64,000 nt of DNA from Rahnella sp. AA. GTDB lineage: Bacteria > Pseudomonadota > Gammaproteobacteria > Enterobacterales > Enterobacteriaceae. This document shows positions 24,662 through 35,223 of this stretch, one piece after another. The stretch lies in the NCBI RefSeq assembly GCF_002834385.1, contig NZ_PITQ01000001.1, positions 310,001-374,000 on the forward strand. Reading direction: 5' to 3'. A program made the translations under genes and the position numbers. Every line of letters starts with the position of its first letter. The stretch's first letter is position 1. Below the pieces are notes generated by a model. The model was not told the origin of the DNA, searched no databases, and saw only the letters and a program-made list of their open reading frames with translations.

Positions 24662-27121
24662 ATGCGAGTGTTGAAATTTGGCGGGACCTCGGTAGCAAAC
24701 GCAGAACGCTTCTTGCGGGTTGCGGACATTATGGAAAGCAATGCGCGTCAGGGACAGGTCGCGACGGTATTATCCGCGCCTGCCAAAATTACCAACTATC
24801 TGGTTGCCATGATTGAACGGACTGTCGCCGGGCAGGACATCAAGACCATCATGAGCGACGCAGAAAACATTTTTGGTCAGCTGATTACCGGTCTGGCGGC
24901 ACAGCAGCCGGGCTTTGATTTGCCGAAAGTGAAAGCGTTTGTTGATCAGGAATTCGCTCAGCTTAAACAGTTACTGCACGGCATCGCGCTGCTGGGGCAA
25001 TGCCCGGACAGCGTGAACGCTTCAATCATCTGTCGTGGCGAAAAGCTCTCTATCGCCATTATGGAAGCCGTTTTCCTTGCGAAAGGGTTTGGCGTCACCG
25101 TCATCAACCCGGTCGAAAAGCTGCTGGCTCAGGGCCACTATCTCGAATCCACTGTCGATATCAACGAATCCACCCGCCGTATTGCCGCCAGCGCCATTCC
25201 TGCCGATCACATTGTGCTGATGGCCGGTTTCACCGCGGGCAACGAAAAGGGGGAACTGGTTGTGCTGGGGCGTAACGGCTCCGACTATTCTGCGGCCGTG
25301 CTGGCGGCGTGCTTACGCGCTGATTGCTGCGAGATCTGGACTGACGTCGACGGCGTCTATACCTGTGACCCACGCACTGTGCCTGATGCCCGTTTGCTGA
25401 AATCCATGTCGTATCAGGAAGCGATGGAGCTGTCGTACTTTGGTGCGAAGGTGCTTCACCCGCGTACCATCCTGCCGATTGCCCAGTTCCAGATCCCTTG
25501 CCTGATTAAAAACACCACCAACCCGCAGGCGCCTGGCACTCTGATTGGCAGCGAAAGCCTCGGTGACAATACGCCGGTGAAAGGCATCACTAACCTGAAT
25601 AATATGGCGATGATCAACGTCTCCGGTCCGGGGATGAAAGGGATGATCGGCATGGCGGCGCGCGTTTTTGCAGTGATGTCGCGTTCCGGGATTTCCGTTG
25701 TGCTGATCACCCAGTCTTCGTCTGAATACAGCATCAGCTTCTGCGTGCCGCAAAGTGAGCTTGTCCGCGCCCGTAAGGCGCTGGAAGATGAATTCTATCT
25801 TGAATTGAAAGATGGCCTGCTTGAGCCGCTTGACGTGATGGAGAAGTTGGCAGTTATCTCTGTCGTTGGCGACGGAATGCGTACTCTTCGCGGTATTTCG
25901 GCGAAATTCTTCTCCGCGCTGGCACGTGCCAATATCAATATCGTGGCGATTGCGCAGGGGTCTTCTGAGCGTTCCATTTCCGTGGTGGTAAATAACGATG
26001 ATGCCACGACCGGTGTGCGCGTCAGCCACCAGATGTTGTTCAATACCGATCAGGTCATCGAAGTCTTTCTGATTGGCGTAGGCGGTGTTGGCGGGGCGTT
26101 GATCGAACAAATCCGCCGCCAGCAGGCATGGCTGAAAACTAAGCATATCGATCTGCGCGTTTGCGGCATCGCCAACTCCCGCGCGTTGCTGACCAATGTG
26201 CACGGTATTGCGCTTGATACCTGGCAGGATGAACTCGGTGCGGCGAAAGAGCCGCTGAACCTGGGCCGTCTGATCCGCCTGGTGAAGGAATACCATCTGC
26301 TGAACCCGGTGATTGTTGACTGTACGTCCAGTCAGGAAGTGGCGGACCAATATGCCGATTTCCTGGCGGATGGCTTCCACGTCGTCACGCCGAATAAAAA
26401 AGCCAATACCTCATCGATGAATTATTACCATCAGCTGCGTAAAGCGGCAGATGGTTCGCGTCGCAAATTCCTGTACGACACCAACGTCGGCGCTGGTTTG
26501 CCGGTTATTGAGAACCTGCAAAACCTTTTGAATGCGGGCGATGAACTGCTGCGTTTCTCGGGGATCCTCTCCGGCTCGCTGTCCTTCATTTTCGGTAAGC
26601 TGGACGAAGGTATGTCACTGTCTGCCGCCACCTTGCAGGCGCGCGATATGGGCTACACCGAGCCGGATCCGCGTGACGATTTGTCGGGTATGGACGTCGC
26701 CCGTAAATTGCTGATCCTGGCGCGTGAAGCAGGCTATAAGCTGGAGCTGTCGGATATTGACGTGGAATCTGTTTTGCCTGCATCGTTTGATTCCTCAGGT
26801 AGCGTAAATGAGTTTGTGGCCCGCCTGCCGGAACTGGACGCCGAATTTGCTCAGCGCGTGGCAGATGCGACAGCAGCGGGTAAAGTATTGCGCTACGTCG
26901 GCGCTATCGAAGAAGGGCGTTGCAAGGTAAAAATCGACGCCGTCGATGGTAATGACCCGCTTTATAAAGTAAAAAATGGTGAGAATGCGTTGGCGTTTTA
27001 CAGCCGCTATTATCAGCCGTTGCCGTTAGTTTTACGTGGTTACGGCGCCGGGAATGATGTGACGGCGGCAGGCGTGTTTGCCGATCTTTTGAGAACGCTG
27101 TCATGGAAGTTAGGAGTTTAA
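24662..27121 (+). CDS. thrA: Bifunctional aspartokinase I/homoserine dehydrogenase I
   Basis: The first and third steps of the aspartate pathway to threonine. The 819-residue fusion has an N-terminal aspartokinase ([15 protein letters not shown] at the start), two central ACT domains that bind the feedback inhibitor threonine (for example [20 protein letters not shown]), and a C-terminal homoserine dehydrogenase with Rossmann motif [13 protein letters not shown] near residue 470 and [20 protein letters not shown] near the end. The start at ATG 24662 fits E. coli ThrA (820), with AGGAGAG upstream. It is the first gene of thrABC; thrB begins one base after its stop. Confidence 0.98.
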   Translation: MRVLKFGGTSVANAERFLRVADIMESNARQGQVATVLSAPAKITNYLVAMIERTVAGQDIKTIMSDAENIFGQLITGLAAQQPGFDLPKVKAFVDQEFAQLKQLLHGIALLGQCPDSVNASIICRGEKLSIAIMEAVFLAKGFGVTVINPVEKLLAQGHYLESTVDINESTRRIAASAIPADHIVLMAGFTAGNEKGELVVLGRNGSDYSAAVLAACLRADCCEIWTDVDGVYTCDPRTVPDARLLKSMSYQEAMELSYFGAKVLHPRTILPIAQFQIPCLIKNTTNPQAPGTLIGSESLGDNTPVKGITNLNNMAMINVSGPGMKGMIGMAARVFAVMSRSGISVVLITQSSSEYSISFCVPQSELVRARKALEDEFYLELKDGLLEPLDVMEKLAVISVVGDGMRTLRGISAKFFSALARANINIVAIAQGSSERSISVVVNNDDATTGVRVSHQMLFNTDQVIEVFLIGVGGVGGALIEQIRRQQAWLKTKHIDLRVCGIANSRALLTNVHGIALDTWQDELGAAKEPLNLGRLIRLVKEYHLLNPVIVDCTSSQEVADQYADFLADGFHVVTPNKKANTSSMNYYHQLRKAADGSRRKFLYDTNVGAGLPVIENLQNLLNAGDELLRFSGILSGSLSFIFGKLDEGMSLSAATLQARDMGYTEPDPRDDLSGMDVARKLLILAREAGYKLELSDIDVESVLPASFDSSGSVNEFVARLPELDAEFAQRVADATAAGKVLRYVGAIEEGRCKVKIDAVDGNDPLYKVKNGENALAFYSRYYQPLPLVLRGYGAGNDVTAAGVFADLLRTLSWKLGV

Positions 27122-27122
27122 T

Positions 27123-28052
27123 ATGGTTAAGGTGTATGCCCCGGCGTCAATTGGGAACGTCAGCGTAGGTTTCGATGTTCTGGGCGCGGCAGTGTCTCCG
27201 GTGGATGGCACGCTTTTGGGTGATTGCGTATCGGTAGAAGCCGCCGCAAAATTTAGCCTGAAAAACGAAGGCAAGTTTGTTTCTAAACTGCCTGACCGGA
27301 TGGAAGACAATATCGTTTATCAGTGCTGGCAGCGTTTCTGCCAGGAAATCGGCAAAGATGTGCCGGTGGCGATGACGCTGGAAAAAAATATGCCGATCGG
27401 TTCCGGGCTGGGCTCCAGCGCCTGTTCGGTGGTTGCCGGTCTGATGGCGATGAATGAGTTCTGCGGCAAGCCGCTCAGCGATAACAAAATGCTGGAGCTG
27501 ATGGGCGAGCTTGAAGGGCGAATTTCCGGCAGCGTGCATTTTGATAACGTCGCACCGTGCTATCTGGGCGGCATCCAGCTGATGCTTGAAGAGCTGGATA
27601 TCATCAGCCAGAACGTGCCAGGTTTTGACGACTGGCTGTGGGTCATGGCGTATCCGGGCATTAAAGTTTCTACGGCGGAAGCCCGCGCGATTTTACCGGC
27701 GCAGTATCGTCGTCAGGACTGTATCAGCCACGGGCGGTATCTGGCGGGCTTCATTCATGCCTGCCACATACAGCAACCGGCGCTGGCTGCGAAGCTGATG
27801 AAAGATGTGATTGCGGAACCTTACCGTACGCGCCTGTTGCCGGGTTTTGCGCAAGCACGCAGCGCGGCGGAAGAAATTGGTGCACTGGCCTGTGGTATTT
27901 CCGGCTCAGGACCGACGTTGTTTGCGGTTTGCAATAACAGCGCAACGGCGAAGCGTATGGCTGACTGGCTGCAGACGCACTATCTGCAAAATGACGAAGG
28001 CTTTGTTCATATTTGTCGTCTTGATACCGCTGGCGCGCGGGTATTGGGATAA
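27123..28052 (+). CDS. thrB: Homoserine kinase
   Basis: A GHMP-family kinase (309 residues) that phosphorylates homoserine with ATP. The glycine-rich ATP-binding motif [11 protein letters not shown] is at about residues 91-101, and the N-terminal motif [16 protein letters not shown] and the C-terminal [12 protein letters not shown] loop are present. It is translationally coupled to thrA (one-base gap) and followed by thrC after 24 bases. E. coli ThrB has 310 residues. Confidence 0.97.
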   Translation: MVKVYAPASIGNVSVGFDVLGAAVSPVDGTLLGDCVSVEAAAKFSLKNEGKFVSKLPDRMEDNIVYQCWQRFCQEIGKDVPVAMTLEKNMPIGSGLGSSACSVVAGLMAMNEFCGKPLSDNKMLELMGELEGRISGSVHFDNVAPCYLGGIQLMLEELDIISQNVPGFDDWLWVMAYPGIKVSTAEARAILPAQYRRQDCISHGRYLAGFIHACHIQQPALAAKLMKDVIAEPYRTRLLPGFAQARSAAEEIGALACGISGSGPTLFAVCNNSATAKRMADWLQTHYLQNDEGFVHICRLDTAGARVLG

Positions 28053-28076
28053 CTCGATAATTTATTGGGATAACTA

Positions 28077-29366
28077 ATGAAACTGTACAACCTGAAGGAT
28101 CACAACGAGCAGGTCAGCTTTGCTCAGGCCGTCAAACAAGGGCTGGGTAAACAGCAGGGATTATTCTTCCCGCTCGACTTGCCGGAGTTTGAGCTGACTG
28201 AAATTGACCGTCTGCTGGATCTGGATTTCGTCACCCGCAGTACGCGTATTCTTTCTGCTTTCATCGGCGATGAAATTCCTGAAGAAGAATTACACCAGCG
28301 CGTGAAAAACGCGTTTGCCTTCCCGGCGCCTGTCGCAAAAGTGGACGATGATATTGCCTGTCTGGAGCTGTTCCACGGCCCGACCCTGGCATTTAAAGAT
28401 TTCGGTGGCCGCTTCATGGCGCAGATCCTGACTCAGGTTTCTGGCGATCAGCCGGTCACGATCCTGACCGCAACATCCGGTGATACCGGTGCTGCTGTGG
28501 CGCACGCTTTCCATGGTCTGAAAAACGTTCGTGTGGTGATCCTGTATCCGCGCGGCAAAATCAGCCCGCTTCAGGAAAAACTGTTCTGTACTCTCGGTGG
28601 CAATATTCACACCGTGGCTATCGATGGTGATTTCGATGCCTGTCAGGCGCTGGTCAAGCAGGCGTTTGATGATGAGGAACTGAAACATGCGCTGAAACTG
28701 AACTCCGCGAACTCCATCAACATCAGCCGTCTGCTGGCGCAGATTTGCTATTACTTCGAAGCCGTGGCGCAACTGCCGCAGGAAGCCCGTAATCAGCTGG
28801 TCGTTTCCGTGCCAAGCGGTAACTTTGGTGACCTTACCGCCGGTTTGCTGGCGAAATCTCTCGGTCTGCCGGTGAAACGCTTTATCGCGGCGACTAATGC
28901 GAATGACACCGTGCCGCGCTTCTTGTCTAACGGCGAATGGGAACCGAAGAAAACCGTTGCGACATTGTCGAACGCCATGGACGTCAGCCAGCCTAACAAC
29001 TGGCCGCGCGTGGAAGAACTGTATCGCCGTAAAACCTGGCAGCTGAAAGATCTCGGTTTTGGTGCGGTCAGCGATGACACCACGGAAGACGCGATGCGCG
29101 AGCTGGCGAATATCGGTTACATCTCTGAACCGCATGCCGCCATTGCTTACCGCGTTCTGCGTGACCAGTTGCAACCGGGCGAATTCGGCCTGTTCATCGG
29201 CACGGCGCACCCGGCGAAGTTCAAAGAAAGCGTGGAAGCGATTTTGGATCAGGATATCGGCTTGCCGAAAGAGCTGGCGGATCGCGCTGATCTGCCATTG
29301 CTGTCGCACAATCTGCCGGCAGACTTCAGCGAAATGCGCGCATTCCTGATGGCATTGCCTGAATAA
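28077..29366 (+). CDS. thrC: Threonine synthase
   Basis: A PLP-dependent enzyme converting O-phosphohomoserine to threonine and phosphate, the last step of the pathway. The 429-residue protein has the PLP lysine in HGPTLAFKDFGGRF (Lys107), the phosphate-binding TATSGDTGAAVAHAF and SVPSGNFGDLTAG. Its length is near the E. coli value (428). A 21-base tandem duplication precedes it (see findings). A terminator follows. Confidence 0.97.
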   Translation: MKLYNLKDHNEQVSFAQAVKQGLGKQQGLFFPLDLPEFELTEIDRLLDLDFVTRSTRILSAFIGDEIPEEELHQRVKNAFAFPAPVAKVDDDIACLELFHGPTLAFKDFGGRFMAQILTQVSGDQPVTILTATSGDTGAAVAHAFHGLKNVRVVILYPRGKISPLQEKLFCTLGGNIHTVAIDGDFDACQALVKQAFDDEELKHALKLNSANSINISRLLAQICYYFEAVAQLPQEARNQLVVSVPSGNFGDLTAGLLAKSLGLPVKRFIAATNANDTVPRFLSNGEWEPKKTVATLSNAMDVSQPNNWPRVEELYRRKTWQLKDLGFGAVSDDTTEDAMRELANIGYISEPHAAIAYRVLRDQLQPGEFGLFIGTAHPAKFKESVEAILDQDIGLPKELADRADLPLLSHNLPADFSEMRAFLMALPE

Positions 29367-29390
29367 AGTACGTGGCATTCTGAAATGCAA

Positions 29391-29416
29391 AAAGCCCTCT
29401 TCGTGAGGGCTTTTTT
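29391..29416. terminator. Bidirectional terminator between thrC and yaaA
   Basis: GCCCTC (29394-29399) pairs with GAGGGC (29405-29410) around a TTCGT loop. It is flanked by AAAA and TTTTTT, so it can serve both convergent genes. Confidence 0.88.
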
Positions 29417-29435
29417 ACGGGCGCAGAAAGGGGAG

Positions 29436-30209
29436 TCAGCGTTCAGGGCGGGTAAAGACCAGCTCGTTGCCCTGCGATCGTGACTCGTCAAAGGCATAAC
29501 CTTCCAGATTGAAATCCTGCAATTGTTTCGCCTTATCCAGACGCTCTTTGATGATAAAGCGGCTCATCAGGCCACGTGCTTTCTTCGCGTAGAAGCTGAT
29601 GACTTTGTATTTGCCATTTTTCTCATCGAGGAAAACAGGTTTGATGATTTCGCCATCCAGCAGTTTAGGTTTTACCGCTTTGAAATATTCGTCGGACGCC
29701 AGATTCACCAGCACTTTGCTTTTCTGTTCGCTCAGCAGCTGGTTGAGTTTTTCGGTCAGTAACTCACCCCAGAAGGCATAAAGATTGGCCCCCTGCGGAT
29801 TTTCCAGGCGGATACCCATTTCCAGGCGATACGGCATCATCAGATCCAGCGGACGAAGAAGTCCGTACAAACCCGATAACATCCGCAGATGTTTCTGGGC
29901 AAAATCGAAATCTTTTTCGCTGAAGTCTTCGGCTTGTAAGCCGGTATAAACGTCACCTTTGAACGCCAGTAACGCCTGACGTGCATTTTCCGGCGTGAAA
30001 TCCGGCTGCCAGTCATTGAAGCGTTCGGCGTTCAGATGGGCCAGTTTATCGCTGATCCCCATCAGTGAAGATATCTGTGCAGGGGATAATTTGCGTGCCA
30101 CCGTAATCAGTTGGCTGGATTTATCAAGCAGCTCTGGTTGCGTATAGCGCGTTGTCGCAAGCGGACTTTCGTAATCGAGCGTTTTGGCAGGTGAGATAAT
30201 AGTCAGCAT
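29436..30209 (-). CDS. yaaA: Peroxide stress resistance protein YaaA
   Basis: A 257-residue DUF328/UPF0246 protein. It carries the start [15 protein letters not shown] and the conserved [24 protein letters not shown] and VNLASDEYF segments (quoted in part). In E. coli YaaA is OxyR-induced and lowers intracellular free iron during peroxide stress. Length matches E. coli (258). It shares the minus strand with yaaJ, which lies upstream of it by 112 bases. Confidence 0.95.
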   Translation of the reverse strand: MLTIISPAKTLDYESPLATTRYTQPELLDKSSQLITVARKLSPAQISSLMGISDKLAHLNAERFNDWQPDFTPENARQALLAFKGDVYTGLQAEDFSEKDFDFAQKHLRMLSGLYGLLRPLDLMMPYRLEMGIRLENPQGANLYAFWGELLTEKLNQLLSEQKSKVLVNLASDEYFKAVKPKLLDGEIIKPVFLDEKNGKYKVISFYAKKARGLMSRFIIKERLDKAKQLQDFNLEGYAFDESRSQGNELVFTRPER

Positions 30210-30321
30210 AATCGCGTCCGTTGGTCAGTGACGGTTCAAATCCGGGATTTTTCGTTGCCATACTGTAGCAAAAAAGTCACTGGGATGGAGGCATGATATC
30301 GATAGGTGAAAGCTTGGGAAA

Positions 30322-31749
30322 TCAGCGTCGGGGAGGGGATTTATCCCAGATACCAGGTTCTAACTGGCCACGCAATTCAGGATAATGATCAGGGTTAAAG
30401 ACCGGTATTTTTCCCATGCGCTGCTGACGCTCATAGTCTTTCACCACTTTGACCGCGATGCCTGAAAGCAGTAACAGGGCTGTCAGATTGAGTATTGCCA
30501 TCAGTGCCATAAATATATCGGCCAGCTTCCATAACATCTGTAATTCCACCAGACAGCCACCGAATACCATCACGATGACCAGCAAACGAAAAATCAGCCG
30601 CTTAGCTGGCGCGGCGTTGTGCACGAAGCTTAAATTATTCTCGGCGTAAACGTAGTTTCCGGCGATCGACGTGAATGCGAAAGAAAACACCAGCACGGCC
30701 AGTGCGATGTGGCTCAATCCACCCGTCGCGGGCGTGATAGCCTGCTGCAACAAGCGGATACCAAAGGGCGCATCCGGATGGTCAAGCACACCGGATGTCA
30801 GCACAATCAGAGCCGTTGCCGTGCAAATCACTAAAGTATCGATGAAGACGGCAAACATCTGGTTGAAACCCATGGCGGCGGGGTGGCTGACCGACGCCAT
30901 CGCCGCCGCGTTTGGTGACGAACCGACACCCGCTTCACTGGCAAAAACGCCACGTTGCATTCCCTGAGTGATGGCCTGCGTGACGCCGTAGGCCAGTGCG
31001 CCAGAGGCGGCTTCCTGCAGGCCGAAAGCGCTTTTGAAAACCAGCGCGATCACTTGCGGCAGTTTTTCGATATTGTGGCCGATGACCCAGACCGCCAGCA
31101 GCAGGTACGCAAAGGCCATCAGCGGAACCAGCCATTTGGACAGCCAGATAACAGAACGTATACCGCCAGAAATCAGTAAGGCGGTCATCGTAGCCAGAAT
31201 AGCGGCGGTGGTCAGATGGGGAACGTGCAGCAAATGAAAGGAGGCCTGAGCAATGGAATTAGCCTGTAACGCACTGAAAACAAAGCCGCAGGAGACAACC
31301 ATCAGGAAGGAAAACAAAATGCCCATCCAGCGCATGCCCAGCCCTTTCTCCATGTAATCTGCCGGGCCGCCGCGAAATTTACCGCGCTCGCCCGCCCCTT
31401 TGTATATCTGCGCCAGCGTGTTTTCAATCAGTGCCGTGGCCATGCTGAAGAGCGCTATTACCCACATCCAGAAGATAGCCCCCGGACCGCCCAGTGTGAT
31501 GGCGATTGCAACGCCGGTCAGATTCCCGGTACCGATGCGCGAAGCGAGGCTCAGGCAAAGTACGCGCCAGGCTGACGCACCGCGCGGGTCCTGATTCGGC
31601 TTAAAAAGTGCCGGAGAGAAAAGATGGCGAACGCGGCGGAACTGAATAAAACTGAGGCGAAACGTGAGATAAATACCGGTTCCAAACAGCAGATAAATCA
31701 GGATGGAACTCCAGAGAATGGTGTCGAAAAAATCCAGCAGATCATTCAT
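30322..31749 (-). CDS. yaaJ: Alanine/glycine:cation symporter YaaJ
   Basis: A 475-residue AGCS-family (sodium:alanine symporter) membrane protein with about 11 hydrophobic segments. Family motifs are SLASRIGTGNLTGVAIAI, GGPGAIFWMW and GVGSSPNAAAMA. It probably imports alanine or glycine with Na+ or H+; the E. coli homologue has no proven substrate. Located divergent from talB, as in E. coli. Confidence 0.93.
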   Translation of the reverse strand: MNDLLDFFDTILWSSILIYLLFGTGIYLTFRLSFIQFRRVRHLFSPALFKPNQDPRGASAWRVLCLSLASRIGTGNLTGVAIAITLGGPGAIFWMWVIALFSMATALIENTLAQIYKGAGERGKFRGGPADYMEKGLGMRWMGILFSFLMVVSCGFVFSALQANSIAQASFHLLHVPHLTTAAILATMTALLISGGIRSVIWLSKWLVPLMAFAYLLLAVWVIGHNIEKLPQVIALVFKSAFGLQEAASGALAYGVTQAITQGMQRGVFASEAGVGSSPNAAAMASVSHPAAMGFNQMFAVFIDTLVICTATALIVLTSGVLDHPDAPFGIRLLQQAITPATGGLSHIALAVLVFSFAFTSIAGNYVYAENNLSFVHNAAPAKRLIFRLLVIVMVFGGCLVELQMLWKLADIFMALMAILNLTALLLLSGIAVKVVKDYERQQRMGKIPVFNPDHYPELRGQLEPGIWDKSPPRR

Positions 31750-31934
31750 GAGTTATCCTTGGTTGATTCACCCTTCATCGTTTTTATTTATTGGCTCAAA
31801 GGTCATGACCACTTTGGAGGGGTAACATACCTTTTTTATCGGCAGGGTGACATATGCATTTTGGCTGATTTTGTGTGTTTTGGAAGGTGAGAAATCCATA
31901 GATGTTCGTAGCCGAGCATGCCGCGATAAGCGCC

Positions 31935-31962
31935 TTGCGCGTGGCTTTTTGCATGTTATCAT
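31935..31962 (+). promoter_or_regulatory. Candidate talB promoter
   Basis: TTGCGC (31935-31940), a 16-base spacer and TATCAT (31957-31962) in the 275-base yaaJ-talB gap, about 60 bases before the talB start. Predicted only. Confidence 0.5.
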
Positions 31963-32024
31963 CAGCCAAAGGCAAGGCATGAAAATGCCTATACGAAAAC
32001 GTCCAAACGATGAGATATGCCAAA

Positions 32025-32978
32025 ATGACCGATAAACTGACTTCCCTACGCCAAATGACTCAGGTTGTTGCTGACACCGGAGATATCGCGGCAATGAAGT
32101 TGTACCAGCCGCAGGATGCGACCACTAACCCGTCCCTGATCCTCAGCGCTGCGCAAATTCCTGAATACCGTAAACTGATCGACGAAGCAATCGCCTGGGC
32201 ACGTGACCAGAGCAGCGATCATGCTCAGCAGATTACTGATGCCGCTGATAAGCTGGCAGTGAACATCGGTCTGGAAATCCTGAAACTGGTCCCGGGCCGT
32301 ATTTCGACTGAAGTTGACGCACGTCTGTCTTACGACACCGACGCAAGCGTGGCGAAAGCCAAACGCCTGATCAAATTGTACAACGATGCGGGCATCAGCA
32401 ATGACCGTATCCTGATCAAACTGGCTTCTACCTGGCAGGGTATCCGCGCGGCGGAAAAACTGGAAAAAGAAGGCATCAACTGTAACCTGACGCTGTTGTT
32501 CTCCTTCGCTCAGGCGCGTGCTTGTGCAGAAGCGGGTGTATTCCTGATTTCTCCATTTGTTGGCCGTATCCTCGACTGGTACAAAGCCAATGGCGACAAA
32601 AAAGAGTTCGCACCGAATGAAGATCCGGGCGTTGTGTCCGTGACTGAAATCTATGAATACTACAAACAACACGGCTACGAGACGGTCGTGATGGGTGCAA
32701 GCTTCCGTAATATCGGCGAAATCATCGAACTGGCTGGCTGTGACCGTCTGACCATCGCACCTGCTCTGCTGAAAGAGCTGGCAGAAAGTGAAGGCCCGCT
32801 GGAACGCAAACTGTCCTTCTCCGGCGAAACCAAGCCACGTCCTGCGCCACTGACTGAAGCTCAGTTCTACTGGGAACACAACCAGGATCCGATGGCTGTC
32901 GACAAACTGGCTGACGGCATCCGTAAGTTTGCAGTAGACCAGGGCAAACTGGAAAAAATGATTTCTGACCTGTTGTAA
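32025..32978 (+). CDS. talB: Transaldolase B
   Basis: Pentose-phosphate enzyme that moves a dihydroxyacetone unit from sedoheptulose-7-phosphate to glyceraldehyde-3-phosphate. The 317-residue protein equals E. coli TalB in length and carries [10 protein letters not shown] near residue 31 and the Schiff-base Lys132 in [12 protein letters not shown]. The start is placed at ATG 32025 ([10 protein letters not shown], conserved); an in-frame ATG at 32010 would add five residues. A strong terminator follows. Confidence 0.97.
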   Translation: MTDKLTSLRQMTQVVADTGDIAAMKLYQPQDATTNPSLILSAAQIPEYRKLIDEAIAWARDQSSDHAQQITDAADKLAVNIGLEILKLVPGRISTEVDARLSYDTDASVAKAKRLIKLYNDAGISNDRILIKLASTWQGIRAAEKLEKEGINCNLTLLFSFAQARACAEAGVFLISPFVGRILDWYKANGDKKEFAPNEDPGVVSVTEIYEYYKQHGYETVVMGASFRNIGEIIELAGCDRLTIAPALLKELAESEGPLERKLSFSGETKPRPAPLTEAQFYWEHNQDPMAVDKLADGIRKFAVDQGKLEKMISDLL

Positions 32979-32997
32979 TCATCAATCAGTTTTCGAC

Positions 32998-33025
32998 AAA
33001 AAGCGGCTAACCAGCCGCTTTTTTT
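32998..33025 (+). terminator. Terminator after talB
   Basis: AAGCGGCT (33001-33008) pairs with AGCCGCTT (33013-33020), loop AACC, followed by a run of T to 33025. Confidence 0.92.
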
Positions 33026-33103
33026 GTCTCTGCGATAAAACCCTTGCCCCGTTACCGATATACTGAAGGCTGTTACGAAGAAAAATGCTGTGAGGAAAAT
33101 GGC

Positions 33104-33691
33104 ATGGATAAATTACGAATTGGTCTGATATCGGTCTCAGATCGTGCGTCGGGTGGTGTTTATCAGGATAAGGGTATTCCGGCTCTCGAAGCCTGGCTGG
33201 AAAAAGCGCTTATTACGCCCTTTAAGTTGGAAAAAAAGCTGATCCCCGATGAACAGCCTCTGATTGAACAGGCGATCAGCGAGCTGGTCGATGAAAGCGG
33301 CTGTCATCTGGTGCTGACCACCGGCGGAACTGGCCCGGCGCGCCGTGATGTGACACCGGACGCCACGCTGGCCATCGCCGATCGTGAGATGCCGGGCTTT
33401 GGTGAACAGATGCGTCAGATCAGCCTGCACTTTGTCCCGACGGCAATTTTATCGCGTCAGGTCGGCGTGATCCGCAAGCAGGCACTGATCCTCAACTTAC
33501 CGGGCCAGCCCAAATCCATTCAGGAAACGCTGGAAGGGCTGAAAGATGCAGAGGGCAAAGTGATCGTTTCCGGTATTTTCGCCAGCGTGCCTTACTGCAT
33601 CCAGTTGCTAGACGGGCCGTATATTGAAACGCACGACCATGTGGTAGCAGCATTTCGTCCAAAAAGTGCCCGTCGCGACACAAAAAACTGA
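33104..33691 (+). CDS. mog: Molybdopterin adenylyltransferase Mog
   Basis: Activates molybdopterin by adenylylation before molybdenum insertion by MoeA. It is a 195-residue MoaB/Mog-fold protein with the nucleotide/MPT-binding motif LTTGGTGPARRDVTPDAT and the C-terminal LILNLPGQPKSIQETL. Start ATG 33104 (MDKLRIGLISVSDRA) has GAGGA at 33092-33096, and the length equals E. coli Mog. The frame is open from 33044, but the extra residues are not conserved. Confidence 0.96.
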   Translation: MDKLRIGLISVSDRASGGVYQDKGIPALEAWLEKALITPFKLEKKLIPDEQPLIEQAISELVDESGCHLVLTTGGTGPARRDVTPDATLAIADREMPGFGEQMRQISLHFVPTAILSRQVGVIRKQALILNLPGQPKSIQETLEGLKDAEGKVIVSGIFASVPYCIQLLDGPYIETHDHVVAAFRPKSARRDTKN

Positions 33692-33820
33692 ATACGCTTT
33701 GTTTTTGAAATAAGATTCAGGCGCTCTGGTGTGAAAAATATTTGCCGCTATAGTAATAATTACTTTACAAAAAGCGGCAAAAACCGTTTCCATTTTCACT
33801 CTGGCGTCACACGGACTCTT

Positions 33821-35143
33821 ATGCAACACGCACAATCGCGCCGGCTGGACCGGCAGGACTTCAAAACGCTTTCCCTGGCTGCGCTGGGCGGCGCCCTCGA
33901 ATTCTACGATTTCATCATTTTCGTCTTCTTCGCTGCGGTTATTGGCGACCTTTTCTTCCCGGCTGATATGCCCGACTGGCTGCGTCAGGTGCAGACGTTT
34001 GGCATTTTTGCCGCCGGTTATCTGGCGCGTCCGCTGGGCGGCATTATCATGGCGCACTTTGGCGATCTGGTTGGCCGCAAGCGGATGTTCAGCCTGAGTA
34101 TTCTGCTAATGGCGTTACCGACGCTGGCGATGGGGCTCCTGCCGACGTACGCTTCGATTGGCATTGCCGCACCGTTATTGCTGCTGCTGATGCGTATTTT
34201 GCAGGGCGCAGCGATCGGCGGCGAAGTGCCGGGCGCCTGGGTTTTTGTGGCGGAGCACGTTCCGCGCAACCGCATTGGTTTTGCCTGCGGAACGCTGACG
34301 GCCGGTTTGACGATGGGTATTCTGCTGGGTTCCGGGGTGGCAACTTTACTTAACACCAGTATGACACCTGCCACGATCGGCCAATATGGCTGGCGCATTC
34401 CGTTCTTTATCGGCGGGATCTTCGGGTTGATCGCTATGTACCTGCGCCGGTGGTTGCAGGAAACGCCGGTCTTTATCGAGATGAAAGCCCACAAGGCGCT
34501 GGCAGAAGAATTGCCGCTGAAGGCGGTGGTCGCGAATCATAAAAAAGAAATCGTGGTGTCGATGCTGATGACCTGGCTGCTATCTGCGGGGATCGTAGTC
34601 GTCATTCTGATGACGCCGACGTGGCTGCAAAAACAGTTTGGTATTCCGGCAGCTGCGGCGTTGCAGGCCAACTGCCTTGCTACTGTTGCGCTGATGTTTG
34701 GTTGCATTATTTCGGGCAGCGTTGTGGATCGTCTGGGTGCCAGCAAAACGTTCATTATTGGCAGCCTGTTCCTCGGAATTTGCAGTTGGAGTTTCTATCA
34801 TATGGTTGCAGCCGACCCGTCCGTGCTGATGGGCATGTACGCGCTGGCCGGTTTAAGCGTAGGTGTGGTTGGTGCGGTGCCGTATGTGATGGTGCGGGCT
34901 TTCCCGGCGGAAGTGCGGTTTACGGGGATCTCTTTCTCTTACAATGTGGCCTACGCCATTTTCGGCGGCCTGACGCCGGTGTTCGTGACGCTCATTATGC
35001 GCCTGACGCCAATGGCACCGGCTTATTACGTACTGGCATTATCGGTGATTGGTTTACTGACCGGCATTTATCTCAGCCGTGATCTGAACAGTGAAACCGC
35101 CCGCGAAGCTAAATTTGCAGAGCGCGCCGCTTCAGGCCAGTAA
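33821..35143 (+). CDS. MHS-type major facilitator transporter
   Basis: A 440-residue member of the metabolite:H+ symporter branch of the MFS, with 12 predicted membrane helices. The N-terminal GGALEFYDFIIFVFFAAVIG stretch and the loop 2-3 signature HFGDLVGRKRMF are typical of this group (ProP, KgtP, ShiA, YdfJ). The start at ATG 33821 begins the conserved part; the frame is open from 33731. The substrate is not evident. It sits between mog and satP, which are adjacent in E. coli, so it is an insertion relative to that order. A terminator follows. Confidence 0.88.
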   Translation: MQHAQSRRLDRQDFKTLSLAALGGALEFYDFIIFVFFAAVIGDLFFPADMPDWLRQVQTFGIFAAGYLARPLGGIIMAHFGDLVGRKRMFSLSILLMALPTLAMGLLPTYASIGIAAPLLLLLMRILQGAAIGGEVPGAWVFVAEHVPRNRIGFACGTLTAGLTMGILLGSGVATLLNTSMTPATIGQYGWRIPFFIGGIFGLIAMYLRRWLQETPVFIEMKAHKALAEELPLKAVVANHKKEIVVSMLMTWLLSAGIVVVILMTPTWLQKQFGIPAAAALQANCLATVALMFGCIISGSVVDRLGASKTFIIGSLFLGICSWSFYHMVAADPSVLMGMYALAGLSVGVVGAVPYVMVRAFPAEVRFTGISFSYNVAYAIFGGLTPVFVTLIMRLTPMAPAYYVLALSVIGLLTGIYLSRDLNSETAREAKFAERAASGQ

Positions 35144-35180
35144 TCAACGTTTTTTAAACACATTCTTAGCACAAAAAATA

Positions 35181-35205
35181 AAGCCCCGGATGAACGGGGC
35201 TTTTT
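35181..35205. terminator. Bidirectional terminator between MHS transporter and satP
   Basis: GCCCCG (35183-35188) pairs with CGGGGC (35195-35200), followed by TTTTT on the plus strand and preceded by an A-rich run that serves the minus strand. Confidence 0.88.
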
Positions 35206-35223
35206 CGTCTGAAACACCGTGCA

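Noticed and set aside
25313-26380. A 355-codon open frame antisense to thrA.
   Set aside because: No domain, no ribosome-binding site, and fully inside thrA.
28290-29390. A 366-codon open frame antisense to thrC.
   Set aside because: Shadow of thrC; would also run through the terminator.
31768-32094. A 108-codon frame between yaaJ and talB.
   Set aside because: Overlaps the talB start on the opposite strand and contains no recognisable feature.
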